A stretch of DNA of 64,000 bases from Lytechinus pictus (GCF_037042905.1 NC_087247.1:75562420-75626419); one strand, 5' to 3'. Shown: positions 47,701 through 57,513, counted from the first letter of the stretch. A program made the numbers and translations. Notes: generated by a model from the sequence alone, not told the origin.

Positions 47701-50700
47701 AAAATTATGTGTTGAAATTTTGTATCACCACCTCGAGCTCTCATATTAAGCAAACAAAATTGAAATTGATCAACAAATGAAGAAGAAAAAACATTTTTTG
47801 TAATTTATGAATAAATTTTGCATAAATTAGCATAAATGATTTTCCAGACAAAATTTTAAATTTTGTGTACAAGTTTGGTGAACCTCATGCAGCTCTACCT
47901 GATGGAAGAAAAAAAATCAAAATCTGTCAACAAATAAAAAAGAGGCATTTTCTGTGATTTCTGAATAAATTTCGCATAAACTTGCATAAATAATTTTCTA
48001 CTGAAAATTTCAAAATTCTGGGTAGAAGTATGGTGAACCTCATGGAGTTCTACCAGATGGAAGAAAAAAAATCAAAATCGGTCAACAATTAAAGAAGAAA
48101 AAGCATTTTATGTGAATTTTTAAAAATATGAATAAATTAATTTCGCATAAAAATTGTTCTGGTCAAAATTTAAAAATTCTGTGTAGAAGTTTGGTGAACC
48201 TCATGAAGCTCTACCAGATGGAAAAAAAAAATCAAAATCGGTCAACAAATAAAGAAGAAGCATTTTATGTGAATTTTTAAAAATATGCATAAATTAGCAT
48301 AAAAATTGTTCTGGTCAAAATTTTAAAATTCTGTGTAGAAGTTTGGTGAACCTCATTAAAGCTCTACCAGATGGAAGCAAAAAAATCAAAATCTGTCAAC
48401 AAATAAAGAAGAAGCATTTTTTGTGAATTTTGAAAAATGCACAAAAATTAGCATATTCAATAAATTTCAAAATTCTGTGTAGAAGTTTTGAATCCCCCAC
48501 CTAGTGCTATCATATAAAACAAACAGAATTGAAATGGCGAAGAAGAAGCATTTTGAAATTGTGGACGGACGACAGACGACGGACGCCACGGCATAAGCTC
48601 ATTTGGTCCTTCGGGCCGGATGAGCTTAAAAAAAACAATAAAATAATAAATAGAAATGCTTACAAAAACAATGGATAAACAAAGGCCTGAGGCCTATCAA
48701 TGGGTTGTCCCCAACATATAACAGTATCATTTAACTGCGGTAGTTAGCTATGTTTGCAATAGAACATATTCAGTTACAAGGTAAGCAGTATGACTACAGT
48801 TCAGTGGAAGTCACATATGCATTGAATATATCCACAAAGGTAACAGATGTACAAAGACAAGTGATTAAAATGCCGGAGTATATTAAACAAATGGTGGACA
48901 TTCTGACTCATAACCCCTTGGAACTAGGTTGAATTAAAAGTTATCATAAGTAATAAATGTAAATTTTTACCTTTTTATATGATATCACAACACAGATAAC
49001 GTGTATTAAACTGGATTACAATTACTGTGTAAACTCCATTTAACAGATTCAAATCCAATCCAAATAAGATTGTTTTCAATTCCAATCTCTAAATTACACA
49101 ATATGAGATATATCTTAGTTTGACTTTGATTTTAACCCTCATATCTCAATTTTTACACTTTAATCAAATTTTTCTATGCATTTACATTGCAAAGAGTTGC
49201 AATAGATTCAAATAAAATAAAATTTATATTGTTCTCAATTCTGATTTCTCAATTGCACAATCTTAGATCAATCTCATTTTGAGTCTCATTTGAATCTTTT
49301 GCAACTCTTTCTAGGGTGTAATGATGATCTTCACCATATTAATAAATAACAATGTCCTATGCTGGGTAATATATTTGACAGAGGATTTGGGAAATAATTA
49401 ATACTTACCCATAGTTTGTACTATCACAATAGTACCTCAAAACATTGGCACTTGAAGATTTTCCACATGTAGGGTAAGGTGTGAACTAGAAAAAGAGAAT
49501 GGGTAAATCAACATAAATCTTCAGTAAAACCATATCAATGAAGCATCCGTATGGCTTCAATAAAATCGTTTCCTAATTTTTATCATGATAATATCAAGAA
49601 ATTAAACGTAGGATTTGAATAAACTTCTTCACCCAACAAAGTAAATGACAGAAATAACTTTCAATCAATTACATTGAATACACAGAATCCTCTCCAAGCT
49701 GAGTCACCCCCCACCAGCTAAAACCAAATAACCATTGTTGTAGGGAAATAATAATCCTACGTAGGCTCAGGGCATATTTGTTCTGAATTGCTGCTTAGTG
49801 CCCTGGAAAACTAAAAATACTTCCCCTGAAATTCATTTGGAGTCCATTATAAACTGTAATGCAATGTAGCAAAATTTTTGGCTGATGAGCTCAAAATGAA
49901 AAGGTACTGGACAAGAAAGTTTTGTGCTGCATTGCTGATTGACAATACATAATGAAGAATAAGTGATGTGAGTATTGATCTACCTTAGATCTTTTGTATT
50001 CAGTCCAGTATCCATCTTGGATGAAGACACCACCATGAGTGTATGTATTAGCTGAGGTCACAATCACTGTCTTATTTAACTATCAAAATCAAAGAATTAA
50101 TTACAATGTTAAAGAGAAGAGAACATATGGCATTAATAACATGAATATGCTAAAAGATACATTTCATGGTCATAGACTTGAGAAAATCATGAACATATTT
50201 ATTACTCCATCACCTAAATACAAAGTACTAATTGTCATTTACCCTTTTTACACAGGATTTTCTTAACCCCGGACTATCGCTAACCCCGTACTATCCTTAA
50301 CCCCGTACTATCTTTTTTTCCTTTTCACACATGCCAAATCGTTATTGCTATCCCCGGATAAGGAATGCTTGCTTTTCACACACGAAACTCGCTAACCCCG
50401 GACTAGTGGTAGCTCACGAATATTCACGAGCGCACTGAGGGTTCATTCCTTTTTACACACGCTAAAATTTCCTTAACCCCGTACTATAGGTGGGGCTAAA
50501 TTGCCATTTAGCCCCACCTATAGTACGGGGTTAAGCTTAGCCCACTTTCGTTTTACACTAGCGATCTTAACCCCGTACTATCGCTCTTAGCACCGCAATT
50601 GCTGGGATAACCCTGCTTTTTTGCAGGGCCAAATAATCCCGTACTATAGGTGGGGTTAGCCCACTTTGCAAAAATGCTGTGTAAAAAGAAAGTGGGCTAA

Positions 50701-53700
50701 GCTTAACCCCGTACTATAGGTGGGGCTAAATGGCAATTTAGCCCCACCTATAGTACGGGGTTAAGGAAATTTTAGCGTGTGTAAAAAGGGTAATTATAAG
50801 TAATACAAGACGGTATAGTCTTGTCCATGGATCAATCAAAATTGTTATCTTATTGTGCAACCACAAGCAGTGGTTGAAACAAATATAAAAATAGTTAAAG
50901 TTATTACAACACAGATCTTATCACCTAATTTGAAAGAAAGATAATCTGTAAATTTTGACTTTTGGAATTATAACCTTAAAGGGAAATCCAACCCAAATAA
51001 AAACTTGTTTTTATAAGGAAAAGAAAAATCAGACAAGTTGATAGGTGAAAGTTTGAACAATATTGGACAAACAAAAAGAAAATTATGAATTTTTAAAAGT
51101 TGTAAATATTGGTAATCACTATACCCATGGAGACTTCAAATTGGCCGCATATGGGATGTCATAGTGATGTAAGGCAAGGACTACACTTCCATGTACTCCA
51201 ATACATATTATGGCTAAAATGTCATTTTTCCCAAAAGTTTTATTTCAAATTATATTTTTCTTTCATGAGGACATAAAACAATATGCTACCTTGGTTATAT
51301 TTAGATTACTGCCCCAGGGGAATGGGTACTTAAGAGAAAACCACAAATCCCTGATAATAAAGTACATGGACTATGGGAAAGTTGTCCTAGCCCCATGTCA
51401 TAATTTACTTACCCAGTTGCCAATTTGAAATCTACATAGTATTAGTGATCTCAATTTTAAAGCAGCTATAACTTTCTTATTACTTGTCCGATTTCTTTCA
51501 AACTTTCACCATTCTGTTTAATTTAATTTTTTCCTTCCCAACACAATATTTAATGGCCAAGGCTGGATTCCCCTTTAAAATGTAACTTAAATTTGACTTT
51601 ATGATCTCTCGTATGAAGTTTGCAATTACCCTGAATGTAAACACTACACTATTGGCTAATCTTCTTCCAGGGTCCTTATTTTCCCATTCATGCAATGCAA
51701 CATTGAAGATAAGACTCTACATGAATGGGTATGTGTGCAGTTAAATTAAAGTAAGAACCCAAAGCCCTATCTAGGCCGGGGTATATTTGGAGATCATATG
51801 GCCGTGGGGGGGCCTCCCAGGCCCCCCTTGAGATCTCGGCTGTCGATTGCGCGATCGCGCTGAAAATTGGCACGCAGCTTGCCTGGAACATAATCTACAA
51901 AATTTTGTATTAATTTATTTCATGCAAATCGTTATTTATTAATTATGCTAATTTATGCATAATTAGTATGCAAAATCATACTTTTCCTCTAATCCCCTAA
52001 ATAAAGCTCCAAATGTTCAAATTTTTGATGTAGAAACTCTTTGTGGTATTCTCAGCAAATGAACATGAAAAAAATTGCAACAGAACAATTTTTTAATGTA
52101 TTATTTTGTTTTTTGCAATTTCTTATGTATTTCTTTGTTTTTTGGACCTTTTGTTTTTTATTGTTTTTTCAATGAATTTTGTTGGGGACCCTTTTGAGAT
52201 CATAAAAAGCATAAAATAAATTCATTTAGACCAGCAAATCTGAAAATAATCATACAATTATGATTATGGGTTGAAAACACAATTTGCATTGACTTTGTAC
52301 ACGAAATCACGTTTTTGAGCAATTTTTGGTCTGACATGCACTTACAAAATGTTGCATAATTTCGGAATCGCGTCGCAAATTTGCGCGGTAAAAATATTGC
52401 GCGAATCGTTGAGGGGAGCCTCCGAGGCCCCCCCCCCCCGGCCTAGATAGGGTTAACACTATCTAGGCCGCACCGCAAGCTGACTATTTACTTTCAAGTC
52501 TTGTGCATCTTTTGAGACCAATTTTACAAAGAAACATGATAAGTCAATGCAAGTTGTATTTCAAACCAAAAATCATAAATGTATCAGTATTTTTTACTTT
52601 TGCTGGTCTAATTGGATTCATTTTATGCTGTTCATGATCTCAAAAGAGTCCCTGAGAAAAGAATGAAAAATACAAACATAAACAAGTGGAACGCCTCTGG
52701 CAGTCTCGCCTGCATTACGTGATATGATATACCAGCAGTGCTGACTTTGAAAACAGCTATTAAATAATTATTCATAAAAGAAAACACTCATATGATAATA
52801 AAATACAATGTCCATTTACCCAACATGACCTTTGAACATGATCATATGACCTCAGACATGTGCAAAACAACTTGAATATCCCTTATATCTATGTTTCATA
52901 AACTACATGTGTAGATCTATAAACTTTCTAAGTTATGATGCCAATTCAACAAATACCCCCAACATGGCCAAAGTTCATTCACCCTAAATGACCTTTGATT
53001 TTGGTCATGTGACCTGAAACAAGCCCAAGATATTCAGGGATACATGGTTACTCTTATGTCCCAAGTTTCTATGAACTAGATCTATAAAATTTTAAAGTTA
53101 TGATGACAATTCCACAAATACCCCCGACATTATCAAAGTTTGTTGACCCTAAATGACCTTTGACCTTGGTCATATGACCTGAAAATCGCACAGGATGTTC
53201 AGGGATACATAATTGCTCTTATGTTTAAGTTTCATCAACTAGATCCATAAAATTTCAAAGTTATGATGACGATTCCACAAATACCCCCAACATGGTCAAA
53301 GTTCGTTGACCCTAAGTGACCTTTGACCTTGGTCATGTGACATGAAACTTAAGCAGGATCTTCAATGATACACTATCATCTTTATATCCAAGTTTCATGA
53401 ACTAGGTCCATATACTTTCAAAGTAATGACGACATTTCAAAAACTTAAGCTTGGTTGAGATTTTTATATTGATTCCACCAACATGGTCTAAGTTCGATCA
53501 TTGACCCTAAATGACCTTTGACCTTGGTCATGTGACCTGAAACTCGAGCAGGATGTTCAGTAATACTTGATTACCCTTATGTCCAAGTTTTATGAACTAG
53601 GTCCATATACTTTCTAAGTTATGATGACATTTCAAAAATTTAACCTTGGTTAAGATTTCAATGTTGACGACGCTGCCGCCGTCGGAAAAGTGGCGCCTAT

Positions 53701-56700
53701 AGTCTCGCTCTGCTATGCAGGCGAGACAAAAATTGAAACAAGTGGAACGCCTCTGGCAGTCTTGCCTGCATTACGCAATTAAATATAGCAGCAGTGCTGA
53801 CTTTGAAAACAGCTCTTAATAATCATTCACAAAAGAAAACACTCATAGGATAATAACATAGTACGTCCAATGACCCAACATGAACTTTGACCATATGCAA
53901 AACTTGATACTTGATATCCCTTATGTCTAAGTTTCATAAACTATATGTGTAGATACATTAACTTTCAAGTTATGATGCCAATTCAACATATACCTCCAAC
54001 ACAGCCATTGACATTAAATGACCTTTGATCTTGGTCATGTGACCTGAAATGCACACAGAATATTCAAGGATACATAGTTACTCTCATATCCAAGTTTCAT
54101 GAACTAGATCCATAAACTTTTAATGTTATGACGACAATTCATCAAATACCTCCAACACGGCATAAGTTCATTGACATTAAATGACCTTTGATCTTGGTCA
54201 TGTGACCTCAAATGCACACAGAATATTCAGGGATACTTAATTACTCTTATGTCCAAGTTTCATGAACTAGATCCATAAAATTAAAAAAGTTATGACAATT
54301 CCACAAATACCCAAACATGGTCAAAGTTCATTGACCCTAAATGACCTTGATCATGTGACCTGAAACTAAGGCAAGATCTTCAGTGATACACTATTACCCT
54401 TATATCTAAGTTTAATGAATTAGGTATATATTCTTTTTTAGTTATGATGGCAATCCAAAAACTTAACATTGGTTAAGATTTCGATATTGATTTCCCCAAC
54501 ATGGTCTGAGTTCATTTACCCTATTAAATGACTTTTGACCTTGATCATGTGACCTGAAACTCGGGCGAGATGCTCAGTAATACTTGATTACCCTTATGTC
54601 CAAGTTTCATCAAGTAGGTCCATATACTTTCTAAGTTATGATGATAATTCAAAAACTTAACCTTTGGTAAGATTTCAATGTCGATGATGCCACTGCCATC
54701 GCCGCCGGAAAAGTGGTGCCTATAGTCTCGCTCTACTATGCAGGTGAGACAAGAACAAAATACTACTTGAGAAATTGATCTGATGGCAATTTTTTCATCT
54801 TTATTTGCTAAAGCCCCCCCCCCCCCCTGCATACGATCTCTCTAAATCGGGTCAAGCACTGCACATTAAAAGGTTGGGCATGATCCATTTTGCACAAGGA
54901 AAATGCATTAATGAATGTGGAAATAGAACAATCAATGTGTTCTAAGATCAAGACATACAAAAGGTAAAACTTACACTTCTCATTTCTCGCATTGTTGGCC
55001 ATCTTCCTAATTTAATTCGATCATTTGGTGTGAATACATAATCTCCAAAATACTTTTCAATCGGTCCATTTATCAGATGATCATAGCCCTTTGTGTGATC
55101 AGGATCATCCTAATAATGAATAAAGAAATCACTGAAACAGTCAATTGTTAATATAAAAACAGAAAATTGATGCAACCAACATTATTTGTCCAGTAAAAGT
55201 GCACATTCTAATTTACAAGAAAAACACATTATAGAAGCAGTCTATTAAACATTTACAAAGACTGTTCAACCATCTTTATTTTACAGCTACTTCTCATGAA
55301 ATATTACTTCCGTTGTATGTCTCTGATATCTGTTAAAGATAAATGCCAGTTGTGGTAACGATCTCAATATGACTTTTTACAGAATCCAATATAATGACCA
55401 ACCAAGTGTCTGTTTGTATGAATAAAAAATATGTGCCAAAGGATTCTGGAAGAAATTGTGCAATTGCTGAGAAATAAGCAAAATAAGCGCGGATTCGGGC
55501 ACTTCCGTCAGGTCTTTATTCCAGCAATAATAATATATGCACAACAAAAAAAGTAAGTCCCCCCTAAATCAAAATGCGGTAACTTTCGAACAGAATAATT
55601 TTGAGACATAATATTTCGTAGGTGGTTTTTTAAAACTCATTAGGCAACTCCTGGGGGAAAATGAGATTGATCGGTTGGGTCATGCATGAGTATTCAAAGA
55701 CTGAATTAAAAATTATTATTTTTAAAAGTCACAAAGAGTCGTTTTTTAGATTGTGTAAATACAAAGTTGGGCAAAGGTTGTTTTTTGGTGAATTTTTTGG
55801 CAATAAGTTGTTTTACTATCTATCATTTAGCCGCTCCACACAAAATTTTGATAATGTATGTTCATGGTTGAGTGAGCACATTGTTTTTGTGATGACGCAT
55901 CCTCTCATATGGGTTTACGGTAGTATCCTCTGTAACTTGTTAAAACATGTTAAAATTGGAAGATGTTAGTGGCTCCCCTCCCCCAATTTCTCAACACCTC
56001 CCCACTTTCAAATTCTGGATCCACCACTTATTTGTCCATAAATTCAACTGATCCTGAAAAATTGTTAGGAAAAGAATATATTTATGCAGTAAATTGAGTA
56101 TTAATTTCCAAGTTTTCGAGTGTGCTCATTCAACCATGACAGTGTAAAAGTTCGGAAAGTGTGGTGATAAAAATGATGGATGATAAAAACAACACCAATT
56201 AAGTTACATCTGAAACCGAATTTGCCCCCATTATTCACTTTATAACCCCTCAAAATGAGTATGTGATGTTAAAAAATGTCCCTTTTCCCCCTTTGAGGCT
56301 TGCTCACTCATCCTTTAACAAACGATTTCATTTTTGCATAGAATTCTGCCCATAGGTTGATAAACATTACTGCCAAATGATTGTGCTGAGGATAGCTTTG
56401 AAAAATTTTTCCATAATATTGAAAAGGGGTTACTCATTCTAAAAAAAATGAACACATGGTGTACACAATGTCTATGAGAGAGGAAGTCAAAATTTTAACA
56501 AAAGTGAAATAAGGGTTTGTTTCATAGACGGTTTTTGTTACTTCTGCTAATGATTTTCTCATGAAACTTTGCACACGGCTTCAGAGTGACACTATCCAAA
56601 GGGCTCGCACACTCAAATAACCATTCGATACGGCACAGAGCGGGGTCAAGGCCTAGAACTTTCTTCTCATATGCATAATTTTTTAATATTGTGTGCTCAC

Positions 56701-57513
56701 TGAAGCATTGAATATCGGGATTTCCATAAAAATCCAATCAAATTAACTTTACAAGAAGGTTTGTGACAGATATCCATAGTTAGCAATTTCATTTTTTCCA
56801 ATAACGTAAAAAAAGAGCTTATCACATTCAACATGTTCATTCAAGCGTAAATGCTTAACTAAACGCCTTTGAATCATTGAAACATGTTAATTGGTCATGA
56901 ACATCACGAAAAAGGTTGAGAAAAAATAATTTTAGTTACCAAATTGAAGCATTACTTGCCAATGATATTTGAAAATCATATTTTTTGTTTTCATTACATG
57001 TTCATTGAGCCGTGAAATGATGAATATTGTTGAAGATACTCTTCCCAAAAATAATTGTCATCATGTTCGATCATTTTCATCGATAGAAATGTGTAAAAAT
57101 TCCATTAATGGGTGATTCTATAAATGTCGTACGGGACATTTAGAGAACATTTTCAGTGTGATCGTTTTTAGCTTAGATTTCATGATTTCACAAAGTTCAG
57201 TTTATATAACTGTACCAGATCTAGATCCACGATGATATAGTAATACTTAACCTTGGTTTTACAGACTTTCTCACGAAATCAGTGTTTTACTGCAACTACT
57301 TTCATTTAGCTTTAAATATATATATATAACAAACTTGAGAAGTATGAATTTTGCATACAATAGGTTCATATTTACCTCAAAGTATATCCTTATGACAATT
57401 CCATTATTCTCTGGTTTATGAATCCATTGTCCAATCTCTTTCATACCATACTCAAATAGTCTATCAGTAGGCCCACAACCAATAGCATGCACTGAAGCAT
57501 GACTCATTCGCAT
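35714..57513 (-). CDS. PLC-like phosphodiesterase-type protein with Cys/Trp-rich C-terminus (join of 9 exons, 5' end missing)
   Basis: Minus-strand exons in order are 57513-57376, 55109-54975, 51716-51650, 50051-49984, 49485-49409, 47084-47019, 46676-46560, 37992-37812 and 35782-35714. They join into one open frame of about 304 residues ending in TGA. The N-terminal part resembles the PLC-like TIM-barrel family: a His-containing start (SHASVHAIGCGPTDR), YGMKEIGQWIHKPENNGIVI, then acidic IYFEDDPDH, then WPTMREMR, followed by a hydrophobic strand. The rest (YTHGGVFIQDGYW, FTPYPTCG, WTWAKGEPNHP, CPQGFHFSLP, SVWLNVTP) is Cys/Trp-rich and probably secreted with disulfides. The first catalytic His region would lie in upstream exons not found here. 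Family placement is inferred from motifs and could be wrong in detail; the gene model is well supported by phase. Confidence 0.8.
36189..36335. mobile_element. Small foldback
   Basis: AATATTGACTGGC and GCCAGTCAATATT bound it. Inner AAATATGTTG and CAACATATTT are also mirrored. It lies in the last intron of the PLC-like gene. Confidence 0.65.
36336..37430. other. Last intron, remaining part
   Basis: A GGGCAACAT-type remnant near 36,735-36,780 is related to the small foldback. The rest is AT-rich with nothing recognised. Confidence 0.5.
37430..37610 (+). repeat. SINE body and tail fragment
   Basis: GTGCTGCACTCAACCCAGGT, AAATGGGTACCGG, AATATAGGAGCGCCTCAAGC, then (TTA)n. It matches the body of the full SINE at 60,229-60,535 and the tails at 15,395 and 60,780. 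Confidence 0.8.
37812..37992 (-). CDS. PLC-like gene, exon 8 of those found
   Basis: Acceptor TTTTGTTTTCAG, donor AAAAG|GTTTGT, phase 2 in, phase 0 out, 60 complete codons. Contains WYLSPSCQTMLPHACL, SNVWVLGSKATY and CPQGFHFSLPLNGF, with four Cys. The split codon AA|T (Asn) joins it to CVFL of the previous exon, giving CVFLNGTDHRW. Confidence 0.88.
38221..38935 (+). mobile_element. Possible Penelope-like element 3' remnant with hammerhead-like motif
   Basis: A 15-bp direct repeat AATATTGAAAAACTT (38,221-38,235 and 38,921-38,935) flanks the segment like a target duplication. Near the right end, 38,870-38,897, CCGACGA, then GATTC-TGCTA-GGATC (a 5-bp stem with a loop), then GAAAG has the layout of the minimal hammerhead ribozyme core found in Penelope-like elements. 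One core base differs (CCGACGA where CUGANGA is usual). No reverse transcriptase is present. Identification is from memory of the motif. Confidence 0.45.
39320..39930. repeat. About 150-bp tandem repeat
   Basis: Four units start near 39,327, 39,462, 39,611 and 39,765 (CCTAAACATTTTCC(G/A)TGCTCC alternating with CCTA(T/A)TTATTTTCCATGCTC). Each carries CTCCCAACCATGCTGACATA. The alternation gives a two-unit higher-order period. Confidence 0.8.
40128..41085 (+). mobile_element. DR1-bearing repeat, family A, copy 1
   Basis: Starts AAGTGGAATGCCTCTGGCCG and ends GGCGCCTATAGTCTCACTCT, GCTATGCAGGTGAGAC. Four or five internal units of about 165-175 bp each carry AAATGACCTTTGACCTTG, TCATGTGACCTGAAACT and AAGTTTCATGAACTAG. 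GTCTCRCCTGCAT at the start reappears inverted at the end as a partial TIR. Confidence 0.85.
41086..42020. other. Intron sequence between repeat copies
   Basis: A SINE-like piece (GCCGGGGTAATAGTATGGAG, CGCTTAGAATCATT) at 41,090-41,240, then unremarkable sequence with two CACGTGA motifs near 41,570-41,615. Confidence 0.5.
42025..42355 (+). mobile_element. DR1-bearing repeat, family A, truncated 3' copy
   Basis: Only the last two units and the GCCGTCGGAAAA, GGCGCCTATAGTCTCGCTCT terminus remain. Confidence 0.85.
42507..46574 (-). repeat. 69-bp satellite array containing an exon's 5' splice site
   Basis: About 59 head-to-tail units of 69 bp (67- and 71-bp variants). Minus-strand unit: CTTGTGTCTTTCTCAA, then GTGAGTAGAAGCGATCTTGA, then TTCTATAGAGGCTAGTTTAG, then ACAGTTTATTGCA. 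The first 16 bases are identical to the last 16 of exon 46,560-46,676, and GTGAGT is that exon's donor. The array therefore starts exactly at the exon/intron junction and fills the first 4 kb of the intron. Nearly every copy keeps CTCAA|GTGAGT. The 69-bp units have an open minus-strand frame of 23 residues per unit (CLSQVSRS...), which 67-bp units break. It is not the exon's frame, which meets TGA at once, so I do not regard the array as coding. Confidence 0.95.
43484..45553. repeat. 1,035-bp higher-order duplication in the array
   Basis: The pattern of unit variants at 43,484-44,518 repeats at 44,519-45,553, an offset of 1,035 = 15 x 69. Rare variants shared at that offset include CAAAATTGCTTCTAC (about 43,922 and 44,957), GTGCATTAAACTG (about 44,296 and 45,331) and TGCTCACTTG. 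A related block starts near 42,866, 895 bp before 43,761. Confidence 0.85.
46560..46676 (-). CDS. PLC-like gene, exon 7 of those found (source of the satellite unit)
   Basis: Acceptor TGATTTTTTTAG, donor CTCAA|GTGAGT, phase 2 in, phase 2 out. Reads IEYPAADQVNPTLLETAV, then WTWAKGEPNHPLTKQSCVFL. Its last 16 bases plus the donor form part of the 69-bp unit that follows. The split codon AA|T connects to GTDHRW of the next exon 8.6 kb away. If the donor were ignored, the frame would read AAG TGA and stop. Confidence 0.88.
47019..47084 (-). CDS. PLC-like gene, exon 6 of those found
   Basis: Acceptor CTTTTCCACAG, donor GTGG|GTAAGT. Reads PFWNGPKETGVILDFCEFMK and C, with split Gly codons on both sides. 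Two Cys. Confidence 0.87.
47153..47290. repeat. (AATTC)n degenerate microsatellite
   Basis: Runs of TTCAATTCAATTCA with drift. Confidence 0.95.
47345..48628. mobile_element. Element with about 150-bp internal tandem repeats (copy 2, near complete)
   Basis: Left end GAGCTCATCCGGCATCTCGC, right end TCCTTCGGGCCGGATGAGCT: inverted termini. Six or so internal units (GTTTGGTGAACCTCATG, CTACCAGATGGAA, AAGAAGCATTTT). ACGGACGACAGACGACGGAC sits just inside the right end. Same family as 18,205-19,340. Confidence 0.85.
48629..49408. other. Intron sequence
   Basis: AT-rich with no exon or repeat recognised. The open frame at 48,750-48,932 has no supporting splice sites. Confidence 0.5.
49409..49485 (-). 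CDS. PLC-like gene, exon 5 of those found
   Basis: Acceptor CTTTTTCTAG, donor ATGG|GTAAGT, phase 0 in, phase 2 out. Reads FTPYPTCGKSSSANVLRYYC, then DSTNY. FTPYPTCG continues the preceding WTEYKRSK. Confidence 0.88.
49984..50051 (-). CDS. PLC-like gene, exon 4 of those found
   Basis: Acceptor TGTGACCTCAG, donor CTAAG|GTAGAT, phase 1 in, phase 0 out. Reads NTYTHGGVFIQDGYWTEYKR, then SK. The aromatic- and Gly-rich run suggests a barrel-edge strand and loop. Confidence 0.87.
50472..50535. repeat. Perfect 30-bp-arm hairpin 1
   Basis: Arm CTTAACCCCGTACTATAGGT continuing to GGGGCTAAAT, loop TGCC, then the exact complement. Confidence 0.95.
50702..50765. repeat. Perfect 30-bp-arm hairpin 2
   Basis: Same arms as hairpin 1. 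The loop is GGCA, the reverse complement of TGCC, so it is hairpin 1 in inverted orientation. Confidence 0.95.
50974..51585. mobile_element. TTAA foldback MITE
   Basis: TTAAAGGGAAATCCAACCC at the left and GGCTGGATTCCCCTTTAA at the right. Mirrored arms (GAAAGTTTGAACAATATTGG against CGATTTCTTTCAAACTTTC). Confidence 0.8.
51650..51716 (-). CDS. PLC-like gene, exon 3 of those found
   Basis: Acceptor TTCATGTAG, phase 0. Reads SLIFNVALHEWENKDPGRRL, then AN. I chose the donor AATA|GTGTAG because it leaves one base (A), giving ACT (Thr) with the next exon, so the join reads RRLANTNTYTHGG. A better-looking donor 20 bp further (AGG|GTAATT at 51,630) gives the wrong phase for the next exon unless another exon intervenes. 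The strand LIFNVAL after WPTMREMR fits the barrel order. Confidence 0.65.
51765..52452. mobile_element. TIR element, 688 bp
   Basis: CCCTATCTAGGCCGGGG at the left and CCCCGGCCTAGATAGGG at the right: perfect 17-bp inverted ends. It begins only 49 bp upstream of exon 51,716-51,650, so it supplies part of that intron's 3' end context. A partial second terminus (CACTATCTAGGCCGC) sits at about 52,457-52,472. Confidence 0.85.
52683..53732 (+). mobile_element. DR1-bearing repeat, family A, copy 3
   Basis: Complete copy from AAGTGGAACGCCTCTGGCAG to GCTATGCAGGCGAGAC, about six internal units. Perfect TGACCTTTGACCT in at least three. Immediately followed by another copy in the same orientation. Confidence 0.88.
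53738..54752 (+). mobile_element. DR1-bearing repeat, family A, copy 4
   Basis: Head-to-tail with copy 3. Its DR1 cores are decayed (TGACCTTTGATCT, TGACTTTTGACC), so it appears older or less constrained. Confidence 0.85.
54975..55109 (-). CDS. PLC-like gene, exon 2 of those found
   Basis: Acceptor TTCATTATTAG, donor AGAAGT|GTAAGT, phase 0 to 0, 45 residues. DDPDHTKGYDHLINGPIEKY, then FGDYVFTPNDRIKLGRWPTM and REMRS. The fgd.l.tP......wPtl.em pattern is characteristic of PLC-like phosphodiesterases. Confidence 0.88.
55110..57375. other. Intron between PLC-like exons
   Basis: AT-rich. The open frames at 55,661-55,969 and 56,522-56,737 lack splice context or recognisable domains. A decayed transposon is possible between about 55,540 and 57,180, but I could not find paired ends. 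Confidence 0.5.
57376..57513 (-). CDS. PLC-like gene, exon 1 of those found (not the true first exon)
   Basis: Acceptor CTTAACCAAACAG, donor TTTGAG|GTAAAT, phase 0 to 0, 46 residues. MRMSHASVHAIGCGPTDRLF, then EYGMKEIGQWIHKPENNGIV and IRIYFE. It opens with ATG, but a splice acceptor precedes it directly and no signal peptide is present, so I treat it as internal. Confidence 0.85.

Larger units (their letters stand above)
50239..50793. mobile_element. Palindrome-rich TIR element
   Basis: Termini TTACCCTTTTTACACA and TGTGTAAAAAGGGTAA. The interior is built of repeated CTTAACCCCG(T/G)ACTAT blocks and two identical 64-bp hairpins (50,472-50,535 and 50,702-50,765). AAGCTTAGCCCACTTTC at 50,533 recurs inverted at about 50,690-50,705. 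No coding capacity. Confidence 0.85.

Noticed and set aside
55661..55969. 102-residue plus-strand frame
   Set aside because: No splice context, no recognisable domain, biased composition.
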